A DNA stretch of 64,000 bases from Nocardia cyriacigeorgica (GCF_029868385.1 NZ_JARWNX010000040.1:1-64000), one strand, 5' to 3'; shown: positions 52,947 through 63,850, counted from the first letter of the stretch. Program-made: numbers and translations. Notes: generated by a model from the sequence alone, not told the origin.

Positions 52947-54199
52947 GCGGGGTTCTCCTCGACGAGTGGACGGGTCGGCATGGCAAGGGTCGTGAGGTCG
53001 CCGTCGGTGGCGGATCGGATGACGACGGGCAGATCGGGCGCCGAGATGTCGAGCATGATGTCGGGGCCGATGGTGGTGGTGATCGCCGATCGCAAGTTCG
53101 TGCGTTCGAAGGTCACGGCGAGATCCGTGCCCGTCACTGTCGCCGGAATCGTCGTTTTCGACGGCGCGGCTGCCGTGTGGGTGTCACCGCTACAGCCATC
53201 GGAATGGGTAGTCGTATTGCCGGATTCGTGCGGACTGTGTGCCTCGTGTGGGTCGGTTGCCGTATCGCCGGAGCCAACCGCCCCGTCGCCGGAATTGTGC
53301 TCTGCCCCGCCCGGGATCGTGCCGTTCGGCGCGGTGCCTCGATCGGTGCATGCCGGGGGACCGGCCTCGGCGACCGTGACCACGTTCGCGCCGATCGACA
53401 GATACAGCGTGTCCTCGCACGAATCGATGGCGTCGAGCAGCACCGGGCGCGGTAGGACCACGCGGGTGCGTACGGGCGCCAAGTCGGACAGCAGAGCTCG
53501 GTAGTCCGGGAATGGTTCGTCGATCGTCGCGCAGCGGCGGTCGGTTCCCGCGCTACTCAGACGTACGGCATCCGGTTCCGGAATCAGCGCCGTCTCGTCC
53601 TGTTCGGCCAGCCAGGGCACTATTCGCGCCAGCTCGGCCGCATCGATGACCCGCGCCCAGCTCTCGCCCGACCACGAATGCGGGACCAGGGTGCGGGTGG
53701 TCAGCCGGTACCGGTCGGTGGCGGTGAGAACGACGGCCTCCCGATCTGCTTCCACGAAAATGCCGGTGAGCACCCGGAACTCGCCGTCGGCGGCGACTGC
53801 CGAACCGACCTGCGTGATCGTCGCCGCCAGCAGCGCACCCGGCAGGCATACCCGCGGCAGGAGCGCGAGTTCGGATTTGATCGCGGCCGCGGTGGTGGCA
53901 GCCTCGCGAGCGCGTCGCGTCAGGGTGTCCACGTGTTCGTCCAGCAGACGCGCCGCCTCGTCCGGTTCCGCGGACAGTATCGCGGCGACCGCGTCGAGGC
54001 CGATGTCGATATCGCGCAGTTTGCGGATGAGGACGGCGCGTTCGCGCTGTTCGTCGGTGTAGTACCGGTACCCGGTGGCCGCGTCGACCTCGGCGGGTAC
54101 GAGCAGACCGCAGTCGTCGTAGAACCGCAGCGCACTGGGCGTCAGTCCGCATGCGCGAGCCAGCACCCCGATGGTGATCAATCGCCTGTCCGCATTCAC
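52943..54199 (-). CDS. MerR regulator fused to a DnaN (beta clamp)-like region
   Basis: A 418-residue protein. Residues 1-75 are a MerR winged helix (ITIGVLARACGLTPSALRFYD, TGYRYYTDEQ) followed by a dimerising helix to about 115. Residues 118-411 resemble domains 2 and 3 of the DNA polymerase sliding clamp: the LTATDRYRLTTRTL stretch is nearly the DnaN signature, then EPFPDYRALL, and a C-terminal AMPTRP like the clamp's MPVRL end. Domain 3 has a 70-residue Ser/Thr/His/Gly-rich insert at about 280-350. The clamp part is probably used as a fold for ligand or protein binding, since the clamp's first domain is absent. GTG start. Confidence 0.82.
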   Translation of the reverse strand: MNADRRLITIGVLARACGLTPSALRFYDDCGLLVPAEVDAATGYRYYTDEQRERAVLIRKLRDIDIGLDAVAAILSAEPDEAARLLDEHVDTLTRRAREAATTAAAIKSELALLPRVCLPGALLAATITQVGSAVAADGEFRVLTGIFVEADREAVVLTATDRYRLTTRTLVPHSWSGESWARVIDAAELARIVPWLAEQDETALIPEPDAVRLSSAGTDRRCATIDEPFPDYRALLSDLAPVRTRVVLPRPVLLDAIDSCEDTLYLSIGANVVTVAEAGPPACTDRGTAPNGTIPGGAEHNSGDGAVGSGDTATDPHEAHSPHESGNTTTHSDGCSGDTHTAAAPSKTTIPATVTGTDLAVTFERTNLRSAITTTIGPDIMLDISAPDLPVVIRSATDGDLTTLAMPTRPLVEENPA

Positions 54200-54305
54200 C
54201 CGGCCATCATCGGGCCTCGACCAACTCGAAGGTCAAGCTCGCCAGCGGCGGGCAGCCGACTATGCAGGCCGTGCAGGAGTGCCTGCGCGACAGCCGCCGA
54301 AAGGA

Positions 54306-54593
54306 TCAGCCGATGACGGCGTTCATGATGGTGCCCGCGCTGGTGGCGACCGCGCCGCCGATCATGGCGCCCGCGACCATCTTCGGCGATTGGAGACCGC
54401 CGCCGGTCCATTTCTCCCAGGCGAACCTGCCGCCCGCGTAGATGATGCCGCAGACTCCGGACAGCAGCACGAACCAGGTCAGGTAGCGGACGAGTTGGAG
54501 GATCTTGTCCGACATCGGTGGGGCTTCTGGGGTGGGGTTGCCGATTTGCGCGACGGTGTCGTAGACGGCGGCCAGGATCATCTCGCTGCTCAC
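54306..54593 (-). CDS. Small two-TM membrane protein, paralogue A
   Basis: A 95-residue protein with hydrophobic segments at about 35-55 (YLTWFVLLSGVCGIIYAGG) and 72-94 (MVAGAMIGGAVATSAGTIM). Between them is WEKWTGGGLQSPK. About three quarters of the aligned residues equal those of the gene at 54858, its divergent copy 264 bases away. Size and layout recall VirB2/TrbC-type pilins of mobile elements, but there are no other conjugation genes nearby. Start is GTG 54593; an internal ATG is possible. Confidence 0.75.
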   Translation of the reverse strand: MSSEMILAAVYDTVAQIGNPTPEAPPMSDKILQLVRYLTWFVLLSGVCGIIYAGGRFAWEKWTGGGLQSPKMVAGAMIGGAVATSAGTIMNAVIG

Positions 54594-54793
54594 TCTGGTT
54601 CGGGGTGGGCGGGAACTCTTCGGTGAAATCGTATCCGGTCATCCGGTCGATCGCAGTCACGTGCCTCCGACCTCGCGTTTTCCAGCGGCAGGTGTAGTCA
54701 ATTCCCCTGTGTGGCAACACTTGCGGGAGGAGTCGGGGGTCCGGGATGATGAAGGGCGCGGGGGTCACCACCGACTGCGTCGATTCGCTTGGT

Positions 54794-54809
54794 GCGTAAC
54801 GTCTTACGC
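54794..54809. promoter_or_regulatory. Inverted repeat GCGTAA-N4-TTACGC before paralogue B
   Basis: Six-base perfect arms around CGTC, 49 bases before the GTG of the gene at 54858. It is an operator-like dyad in the intergenic region between the paralogues. No equivalent was seen before paralogue A. Confidence 0.45.
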
Positions 54810-54857
54810 CCGCGGTGTGTGGATATATCGGTTCGGTAGCACGGGAGAGGTACGGAC

Positions 54858-55151
54858 GTGAGCATCATCTCGACGTCGCTTGCAGACACGGTCACGACGC
54901 TCGCGCAGATGGGTAATCCCACACCCGAGCCACCGCCGCTGGCCGACAAGGTGGAGCAGTTCCTGCGCTACGGCACCTGGCTGGCCATGCTGTCGGGCAC
55001 CATCAGCATCGTCTACGCGGGTGGGCGTTTCGCCTGGGAGAAATGGAGCGGCGGCGCCTTGCAGTCGCCGAAGATGGTCGCCGGCGCCATGATCGGCGGC
55101 ACCGTCGCCACCAGCGCGGGCACCATCATGAACACCGTGCTCGGCACCTGA
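54858..55151 (+). CDS. Small two-TM membrane protein, paralogue B
   Basis: A 97-residue protein from GTG 54858 with GAGAGG seven bases upstream. Two hydrophobic segments at about 38-58 and 75-95 as in paralogue A. The second helix and the WEKW..GG.LQSPKMVAGAM core are almost unchanged, whereas the N-terminal 20 residues differ. Conservation in the loop and helix 2 suggests an assembly surface. Probably arose by inverted duplication with its neighbour. Confidence 0.78.
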   Translation: MSIISTSLADTVTTLAQMGNPTPEPPPLADKVEQFLRYGTWLAMLSGTISIVYAGGRFAWEKWSGGALQSPKMVAGAMIGGTVATSAGTIMNTVLGT

Positions 55152-55250
55152 TCCGGTCATGCGTGTGTCGACGAGCGTCGGCAAACGCACGGCTATACTT
55201 CCTCGCGTATCTCTCCACTCCGGCGATATCGGACAGCAGGGAGTTCTGCG

Positions 55251-56717
55251 ATGAGTCGCACCGCACCGCGGTATCCCGTCGGGTCGGCGGCACCGGATCG
55301 GGCATCCGATGAGCGACCGGCGTTTTCCCGTCGCGCGGTTCTCGGTGCCGTGGTGGCCGCCGCGGGTCTGGCGGCCTGTGGCGAATCGGGCGACGACGGT
55401 TCGGCGACGCCCTCCGGCACCGCGCAGGACCGCACCGAGGTCGCCACCGACGCCTACATCTTCGGCTATCCGCTCGTGCTGATGGACGCCAACCGTGAGG
55501 CCCTCACCGAAGGCGGCGGCAGCAACCGGTTCCAGCATGCCGCCGGCCTACCGGTGCCGAGCACGCGCGGTAGCCGCCGGGTCGGCCTCGACTCCCTGTA
55601 TTCCTCGGCCTGGCTCGATCTGCGCGAGGAGCCCATGGTGCTCCAGGTGCCCGAGATCGACCCGCGCCGTTACTGGGTCATGCAGCTGCTCGATGCCTGG
55701 ACCAATACGGTGCACAATCCGAGCAGTGTCCGCCCCCAGCAGGCCGAGGGCACCGCGGCGCCCTATGCCTACCTGATCTCCGGTCCCGGCTGGTCGGGCA
55801 GTGTGCCCGAAGGAATGCGGTCCCTGCCCATGCCGACTCGGATGGTGTGGCTGCTCGGCCGCATTCAGGTCAACGGTCGCGACGATGTGCCCGCCGTCCG
55901 CGCCATCCAGACGCAACTGAGGCTCACGCCGCTGAGTTCCTGGCCGCCCGGCGCCATTACCTCACCGCCCGCCGGTCAGGAGGGGCCTGCCGAACTGCCG
56001 GAGCCACCCGTCGAGGCGGTGGCCGATATGTCCGCGCGCGACTTCTTCGACCGGATGTGCGCCCTGATGGTCGACAATCCGCCCGCCCCCGAGGACGCCC
56101 CGGCGCTGGACCGCTTCGCGACGGTCGGCATCACCCCTGGCGGCCACCCACGCGGTATCGACACCGATGAGCTGATCGCGGGCGCGGACACCGCTCGCCG
56201 TCAGATCGCGGTCTACCTGGACCCGCTCGCCAGGACCGAGAACGGGTGGGTGATCAACACCGATATCGGCCGCTACGGCACCAACTATCTGTTGCGGGCC
56301 AGCACCGCCAACCGTGGTCTCGGGGCCAACCTCGCGGAGAACGCGATGTATCCGACGCTATTCGGCGATGCGGGCGGAGACGGCGCCTCGGTCCCGTTCC
56401 GGCTGCGTTTCCCGCCCGGTGCGACACCTCCGGTGGACGCCTTCTGGTCGCTCACCGCCTACGGTGCCAACGGGCATCTCGTCGCCAACCCGGCCGAGAT
56501 CTACTCCATCGGCCATCAGGTTCCCGTGGTGTACCAGCCCGACGGAACGCTCGAACTCGCCGTCCAATACGCCGATCCCGGTTCGACGGTGCCCGCGGGC
56601 AATTGGCTGCCGATACCACCCGCCGGCCAGTTCTCGCTGGTGCTGCGCCTGTACGCGCCGCGCGAAGCCGCGCTCACGGGTGCCTGGGTGCCGCCACCGC
56701 TCGAACCTGTTTCCTGA
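55251..56717 (+). CDS. DUF1254/DUF1214 lipoprotein
   Basis: A 488-residue exported protein. It has a twin-arginine-like start (FSRRAVLGAVVAAAG) and a lipobox LAAC, so it should be lipid-anchored. The mature part has the DUF1254 core (DAYIFGYPLVLMDANRE, LDSLYSSAWLDL) and the C-terminal DUF1214 half (FRLRFPPGATPPVDAFWSLT). Related proteins are widespread in soil bacteria, with unclear role, sometimes near lipid or steroid genes. It stands alone, 99 bases after paralogue B. Confidence 0.88.
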   Translation: MSRTAPRYPVGSAAPDRASDERPAFSRRAVLGAVVAAAGLAACGESGDDGSATPSGTAQDRTEVATDAYIFGYPLVLMDANREALTEGGGSNRFQHAAGLPVPSTRGSRRVGLDSLYSSAWLDLREEPMVLQVPEIDPRRYWVMQLLDAWTNTVHNPSSVRPQQAEGTAAPYAYLISGPGWSGSVPEGMRSLPMPTRMVWLLGRIQVNGRDDVPAVRAIQTQLRLTPLSSWPPGAITSPPAGQEGPAELPEPPVEAVADMSARDFFDRMCALMVDNPPAPEDAPALDRFATVGITPGGHPRGIDTDELIAGADTARRQIAVYLDPLARTENGWVINTDIGRYGTNYLLRASTANRGLGANLAENAMYPTLFGDAGGDGASVPFRLRFPPGATPPVDAFWSLTAYGANGHLVANPAEIYSIGHQVPVVYQPDGTLELAVQYADPGSTVPAGNWLPIPPAGQFSLVLRLYAPREAALTGAWVPPPLEPVS

Positions 56718-56866
56718 CCCGGCGTCGAGGCGGGTCCTCGGGGATGGCGACTCGGGTTGCCGGATCTCCCGGTGGAATCGAGGTGCATTCGGGAACGCAC
56801 CGGGCCGATGGATGGGCCGCCATGACGTAGGAGTGGCCGGGCTAGTGAGTTAACGGACATTACTAA

Positions 56867-56880
56867 ACAGTGTTCACTGT
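56867..56880. promoter_or_regulatory. Palindrome ACAGTG-TT-CACTGT, probable TetR operator
   Basis: Six-base perfect arms around two bases, 76 bases before the short leader frame and 123 before the TetR TTG. The flanks (TTACTAAACAGTG) are AT-rich and promoter-like. Probable autoregulatory site. Confidence 0.6.
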
Positions 56881-56955
56881 CGCCCGGATGTGGTTTCATC
56901 TCCTTATCGGACCCACGAATTCGAGGGCGGACGCCCGAACCCGCAGGAGCAAGCC

Positions 56956-57006
56956 GTGACCACAACGATCACCGACGGTGCGCGCCGGAAAGTCGGTCTC
57001 GCTTGA
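56956..57006 (+). CDS. Possible 16-residue leader peptide before a TetR gene
   Basis: GTG 56956 with AGGAG six bases upstream opens a frame MTTTITDGARRKVGLA, ending TGA 57004-57006. The stop overlaps the presumed TTG start of the TetR gene (TTGA). The ribosome site is stronger than that of the TetR gene itself, so translation of the regulator may depend on this frame. Alternatively a one-base sequencing error splits a single TetR gene whose true start is this GTG. Confidence 0.4.
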   Translation: MTTTITDGARRKVGLA

Positions 57007-57737
57007 ACCTGCGGATCACCCACCCGACGCCGCGCGGTCGCGCGCCGGTGATCACCGACGCCGATATCCGTGGCGCCGCGCGCACGCTGCTGGTGGAACA
57101 GGGCACCGATGCGGTCACCCTGCGCGCGATCGCACGGTCGCTCGGCGTCACCGCGCCCGCGCTCTACCGGTACTACCGATCGCTCGACGATCTGCTGGAA
57201 AGCCTGCGCCTGGATATCTGCGCCGATCTGGCCGCCGAACTATCGGACCGGATCGCCGAGCTGCCCGATGACGGCGCCATCCAATTCTTCGCCATCTGCC
57301 AGGGATTCCGGCAGTGGGCGCTGGCCCACACCAGGGAATTCACCCTCGTATTCGCCTCGCCGGGCAGCGGCGGCCGCGGTATGCGCGGTTTCGACGAACC
57401 CTTCGGCCGGATCTTTCTCGCCGCCGCGGGCAGGCTGCTGGCCACCTACGACGTCACCACCCCACCCGCCGACGACATTCCTGGCGAGCTGCGCGCAGAT
57501 CTGCAACGCTTTCAGACCGAATTGCTCGCCGCGCTCGCCGAGGCGGGCCAGCCCGTGCCCGCCGACCGGCTCGACCTCGGCGTCACCTATCTGATGATCC
57601 AGATCTGGGCGCGGCTCTACGGGCACGTCACCCTCGAGGTGTTCGGCAATTATCCGGTGCCGCTGTCGAATCCGGAGATCCTGTTCGACACCATGCTGGC
57701 CGATCTCGGCCGGTCGGCCGGTTTGATCCCCGACTGA
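57003..57737 (+). CDS. TetR-family regulator
   Basis: A 244-residue protein. HTH around residues 20-68 (ARTLLVEQGTDAVTLRAIARS, TAPALYRYYRS). The C-terminal domain is of the WHG/TetR_C type. Start TTG 57003 is weak; the GTG that opens the leader frame or an internal GTG at VITDAD are options. A palindrome at 56867 suggests autoregulation. Converges with the TerD-HNH gene by 4 bases. Confidence 0.82.
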   Translation: MNLRITHPTPRGRAPVITDADIRGAARTLLVEQGTDAVTLRAIARSLGVTAPALYRYYRSLDDLLESLRLDICADLAAELSDRIAELPDDGAIQFFAICQGFRQWALAHTREFTLVFASPGSGGRGMRGFDEPFGRIFLAAAGRLLATYDVTTPPADDIPGELRADLQRFQTELLAALAEAGQPVPADRLDLGVTYLMIQIWARLYGHVTLEVFGNYPVPLSNPEILFDTMLADLGRSAGLIPD

Positions 57738-57741
57738 CGGC

Positions 57742-59499
57742 TCAGATGCGCGCGCCCTTGGTGCGGTTGCAGGCCCGGCACAGGATCTGCAAATTGGTCG
57801 CGCTGGTGGCGCCGCCACGGCTGAGCGGGATGATGTGGTCGAATTCGAGATAGTGGCCGTCACCGCATTCGACGCATTTGCCACCGTCGCGTTGCCACAC
57901 CTCCGCCTTCACCTCCTGCGGAATGCTGCGGGTGTCGCGCTGACCAGGGGTGAGGGCGAGCCGTTTGGCGACGCGCAGCGCACCCTCGACGGCGGCGGCG
58001 ACGTAATGCGGATCGTCGACAGCGAAGCGGGCGCCACCGCGCGCCGAGGTCGCGGCGATCGCGACGATATCGGCGCCGGTCTGCTCATCGGGCTCGATGG
58101 CGACCGAGACGATCCGTGACCACGGCATCTCGATACCCGAGTCGGAACCGACGAACCGCAGCTTCTTATTGCTGACGATCAACCGCCCGTCGGTGTATTT
58201 CGTCCCCTTGGCCAGCACCCGGACCTGTGTCGCGCCCGCGTCGAAATGCACCCGTTCCTCGGGGTCCAGGTGCAGGCCCGGTGTGCGGACCGTCGGCAGA
58301 TCGCCGGTGCGCAGCCGGGTGAGGGTGCGGCCGCGATGCATACGGCGATGCAGATCGTCGATCTGCGGGCCGCTGAGACCGAGTTCGGCCACGGTCTGTT
58401 TGAAGCGCTCGAACTCCTCGCCATCGATCTGCCCGTCGGCCATCGCGAAGGCCACCATGCGCTCGACATGATGCAGCGCGAGCGGCCGGAGCGAGGCGCG
58501 CCCGGCGCTCTCCTCGATGCGCTGATACCGCAACGACGCCCACAGCGCCGCCCATTCCGGGCCCTGCGGTCCCGAACCCGACAGCACCCGCCAGACCTGG
58601 GTGTGCCAGTGCGTGAGGTACTCCTCGATCTCGTCGGCGCAGCCGCGGCAGTCGTGGTGGCCGCCGAAGATCTTGCGTCGCCTGCGGTTTCCACACCGAT
58701 CGCACAGATGCGGGTGCGCGGGCAGCGCCCGGCGGGTGTCGCCGGTCCAGTGGGTGCCGTCCCACCAGCGCAGCCGGGTGCCGTCGTGCGGGTCGGGATG
58801 CCAGTTCGCGTGGTCGGGTTCGGGTGGTGGTGGGGGTTCGGCGGGTAGTTCCGGTGCGATGTCGCGGCGCAATGTCAGCGTCGGCGCGGTACGGGCGGGT
58901 TCGTGGGTGAGGACATTGCCGGGGGCGCGCCGGGGGGAGCGATCGGCATCAGGGGCGCGCCGCGTGGCGGCGGGTGGCGCCGCCGCGGGTGCGCCCGGTT
59001 CATCGACGACGACACCGAACTCGGTGACCAATCCGGCCATCCCCGACTCCCAGCCCTGCCCGACGGCCCGGAACCGCCACTGCCCGTCGCGCCGGTAGAA
59101 CTCGCCGAACATCATCGCCGCCACCGACTCCGAGTCCTCGACCTCGTACGCGGCGATGGGGCCGTCGGCATCGAGCACGGTGACGGTGAGACCCGCGATA
59201 TCGGCAAAACTGGCCTCGTCCACCGATCCGGTGACGACGATGCGCGTCACCTCGGCTTCGGTGCGCGGCAACGACACACTCAGCCGTGCCGTCCCCGCCG
59301 CGGGCGCCTGATCGAGAGTGACGGCCTGCGAGATATGCCGGGGCGCGTTGTAGAAGACCAGATCACGATCGGTGCGCACCGTGCCCGAATCGGTGAGCAA
59401 CAGCGCGTGCGCGTCCACCGCATGCCCCGAACGCCATGAAACGACCACGGCTAGAAGCGAAGTCGGTACCGGCGCGTTCGCGCCCTTGCTGAGTTTCAT
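57742..59499 (-). CDS. TerD-DUF2510-TerB-like-PH-HNH multidomain protein
   Basis: A 585-residue fusion. Residues 1-172 are a TerD domain (MKLSKGANAPVP; FYNAPRH; MFGEFYRRDGQWRFRAVGQGW). A Pro-rich linker leads to DUF2510 near 235-262 (WHPDPHDGTRLRWWDGTHWTG), then a zinc ribbon with CDRC and CRGC. A TerB-like helical part with ADGQIDGEEFERFK follows, then a PH/GRAM-like strand region. The C-terminal domain is an HNH nuclease: WQRDGGKCVECG, FDHIIPLSRGG, LQILCRACNRTKG, with all metal and zinc residues present. Ter proteins are tied to stress and phage response; a fused nuclease suggests defence. It starts at ATG 59499. Confidence 0.85.
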   Translation of the reverse strand: MKLSKGANAPVPTSLLAVVVSWRSGHAVDAHALLLTDSGTVRTDRDLVFYNAPRHISQAVTLDQAPAAGTARLSVSLPRTEAEVTRIVVTGSVDEASFADIAGLTVTVLDADGPIAAYEVEDSESVAAMMFGEFYRRDGQWRFRAVGQGWESGMAGLVTEFGVVVDEPGAPAAAPPAATRRAPDADRSPRRAPGNVLTHEPARTAPTLTLRRDIAPELPAEPPPPPEPDHANWHPDPHDGTRLRWWDGTHWTGDTRRALPAHPHLCDRCGNRRRRKIFGGHHDCRGCADEIEEYLTHWHTQVWRVLSGSGPQGPEWAALWASLRYQRIEESAGRASLRPLALHHVERMVAFAMADGQIDGEEFERFKQTVAELGLSGPQIDDLHRRMHRGRTLTRLRTGDLPTVRTPGLHLDPEERVHFDAGATQVRVLAKGTKYTDGRLIVSNKKLRFVGSDSGIEMPWSRIVSVAIEPDEQTGADIVAIAATSARGGARFAVDDPHYVAAAVEGALRVAKRLALTPGQRDTRSIPQEVKAEVWQRDGGKCVECGDGHYLEFDHIIPLSRGGATSATNLQILCRACNRTKGARI

Positions 59500-59666
59500 C
59501 GTTGTCGAACTATGCCACGAGGCTCCGACAGTCTTGCCACGGCTGTTCTCGCTTACGGGGCGGGCCGTCGGCGCCCGGTGTACGACTACCCCGCGGTGGT
59601 GGCGACACCGTCCGGTCTTCGCCCGCAATCCTGTCGCATCCGCGCAGGTTGGGGCACAGTAGTGCT

Positions 59667-60173
59667 ATGACGAATCCGAAGGATGCGGGCAAGCAGCCGC
59701 CGGGGCGGGCGCCCGGATCACGGAAGGTGCCCAACCCCGGTGACGTCCTGGCCGCCGCCCAATCCGCGGTGGAGGCGGCGCAGACCGCGGCCGGGCAGGC
59801 GCTGGACGCCGCGCGGCTCACCGCGGGCTACTCCTTCGACGCGGCCGTGCGGCTGCCACCGGCTTCGGCCCAGCTGGCCTCCCAACTGCCCGATCTGCTC
59901 GACAACCTGTCCACCGCGATCGACCGTCTCAACTCCACCATCGACCGCCTCGACCGCACGCTCGCCCTCGCCGACCCGGCCTTCGCCGCCTACGACCGGC
60001 TGCTGCCGCGGTTGGAGGCGATGATCTCCCTCGGTGAGGATCTGTTCGGCGCGCTGTCGAAACTGCCGGGAGTGAGCATGCTCGGCCGCCTGGCCGGACG
60101 CGGTGAGGACGCCACCGAACCGCCGCAGCAGCCGGACCGCGGCGCTCGTGCACGCGACCCCAAACGCCGATAG
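59667..60173 (+). CDS. Amphipathic coiled-coil protein, unknown
   Basis: A 168-residue protein. A charged N-terminal tail is followed by Ala-rich helix (VLAAAQSAVEAAQTAAGQAL) and heptad Leu/Ile segments (LSTAIDRLNSTIDRLDRTL) giving a coiled coil. The C-terminal tail is basic and Pro-rich. This resembles phasin-like or lipid-droplet surface proteins in composition, not enough to call it. It diverges from the TerD-HNH gene and converges with PabAB. Confidence 0.7.
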   Translation: MTNPKDAGKQPPGRAPGSRKVPNPGDVLAAAQSAVEAAQTAAGQALDAARLTAGYSFDAAVRLPPASAQLASQLPDLLDNLSTAIDRLNSTIDRLDRTLALADPAFAAYDRLLPRLEAMISLGEDLFGALSKLPGVSMLGRLAGRGEDATEPPQQPDRGARARDPKRR

Positions 60174-60220
60174 GCGGGCGGCCCGACCTGCGGGTGGCCA
60201 GTCCTATCCGGGGCCTCGGC

Positions 60221-62551
<2,331 letters not shown>

Positions 62552-62640
62552 GGTGTTGCGAACCCTACGCTGCGACCCGGCCCATTAACTGTGGTCAGGT
62601 GCCTTCAGATTCGGCCGTTCGGTGGTGCAGAATGTGGAGC

Positions 62641-63696
62641 ATGTCTGTTGCGCAACCGGCCGGTGTGGACCGCGAGGTCGTCGATTTCGCCGTGATCGGG
62701 AACTGGATGACCGAACAGGGCCTGCCCGAGGGAGAGTTCCAGGAGGTCACCGAGCTGGGCGGCGGCACCCAGAACATCATGCTGCGATTCACCCGCGGTG
62801 GGCGCGAGTACGTGCTGCGCCGCGGCCCCAAGCATCTGCGGGCCAAGAGCAACGACGTCATCCGGCGCGAGGCGAGGCTACTGGGCGCGCTGGGCGGTAC
62901 CGACGTGAAGGCGCCGCGGGTCATCGCCGCGTGCGCGGATGAATCCGTGCTCGGCGCCGTCTTCTATCTGACGGAACCGATCACCGGCTTCAACCCGCAG
63001 ACCGAGCTACCCGAACTGCACGCGGGCGATCCCGAGATCCGGCGGCAGATGGGATTGTCGGCGGTCGAGGCGATCGCGCGGCTCGGCTCGCTCGACTATC
63101 AGGCGCTCGGGCTCGCCGATTACGGCAAGCCGGACGGGTTCCTGGAGCGCCAGGTTCCGCGCTGGCTCGGCGAACTCGAATCGTACGCGTCCAATGACGG
63201 CTATCCGGGCCCGGAGATCCCCGGCGTCGAGCGGGTCGGCGAGTGGCTGGACCGCAATCGCCCCGCGCAGTGGACGCCGGGCATCCTGCACGGCGATTGC
63301 CATCTGGCGAACATGATGTTCTCCTACGACGGCCCCGAGGTCGCCGCCATGGTCGACTGGGAGATGTCGACCATCGGTGATCCGCTGCTGGATCTGGGCT
63401 GGCAGATCGCCACCAGGCCGGTGCCCGGCACCACCGGTGCGGCCCTGGTCGGCAAGCTCGGCGCGGTCGGTGGCCTGCCGACGCCGGAGGAGATGATCGA
63501 GCACTACGCGAAATTCTCCGAACGCGATCTGAGCGCCGTCACCTGGTACACGGTGCTGGCCTGTTTCAAGCTCGGCATCGTGCTCGAGGGCACCCATGCG
63601 CGGGCGTTCGCGGGTAAGGCGCCGAAGCAGGTCGGCGATTTCCTGCACGCCATCACCCTCGAACTGTTCGAGCGGGCCCACGGCCTGATGGAGTGA
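62641..63696 (+). CDS. APH-like phosphotransferase (FadE36 type)
   Basis: A 351-residue kinase-fold protein. Brenner motif LHGDCHLANMMF with catalytic Asp, and metal motif VDWEMSTIGDPLLDLGW. It matches the length and type of M. tuberculosis FadE36 (Rv3761c), which is named as an acyl-CoA dehydrogenase although its sequence is kinase-like. Relatives often neighbour fatty acid genes. ATG 62641 is chosen by protein pattern; the GGAG before it is very close. The following KstR-type sites belong to the next gene. Confidence 0.85.
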   Translation: MSVAQPAGVDREVVDFAVIGNWMTEQGLPEGEFQEVTELGGGTQNIMLRFTRGGREYVLRRGPKHLRAKSNDVIRREARLLGALGGTDVKAPRVIAACADESVLGAVFYLTEPITGFNPQTELPELHAGDPEIRRQMGLSAVEAIARLGSLDYQALGLADYGKPDGFLERQVPRWLGELESYASNDGYPGPEIPGVERVGEWLDRNRPAQWTPGILHGDCHLANMMFSYDGPEVAAMVDWEMSTIGDPLLDLGWQIATRPVPGTTGAALVGKLGAVGGLPTPEEMIEHYAKFSERDLSAVTWYTVLACFKLGIVLEGTHARAFAGKAPKQVGDFLHAITLELFERAHGLME

Positions 63697-63727
63697 TCGG
63701 TCCGCTGCTGAAAACGGATGCCAATAC

Positions 63728-63741
63728 TAGAACGTGTTCGC
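63728..63741. promoter_or_regulatory. Imperfect KstR-type site
   Basis: TAGAACGTGTTCGC has the AAC-N2-GTT core and left flank of the consensus TNNAACNNGTTNNA but lacks the final A. It stands 55 bases (start to start) before the complete site at 63783, so the two may act together on the alcohol dehydrogenase. Confidence 0.45.
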
Positions 63742-63782
63742 ACTGCTCACGGGCCTTCATGGATGAATTTTCACCCAGCTAC

Positions 63783-63796
63783 TAGAACGCGTTTCA
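63783..63796. promoter_or_regulatory. KstR-type operator before the alcohol dehydrogenase
   Basis: TAGAACGCGTTTCA fits TNNAACNNGTTNNA at all fixed bases. It ends 54 bases before the ATG at 63851, close to a likely promoter (TTTTCTCG then GTACTGTGG). Confidence 0.65.
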
Positions 63797-63850
63797 ATTT
63801 TCTCGTACTGTGGGTGCAGTCACATTGAAGCACGCGAGAGGTCTACAGGA

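Noticed and set aside
54306..55151. Small paralogues as a toxin-antitoxin pair
   Set aside because: They are divergent and nearly identical to each other, which does not fit a toxin with a different antitoxin.
57742..57950. HNH motif as a homing endonuclease or intron
   Set aside because: It is fused to TerD and other domains in one frame with no intron boundaries or interrupted host gene.
62641..63696. Calling the FadE36-like gene an acyl-CoA dehydrogenase
   Set aside because: The name is historic; the sequence has phosphotransferase motifs HGDCH and DWE, and no flavin-dehydrogenase signature.
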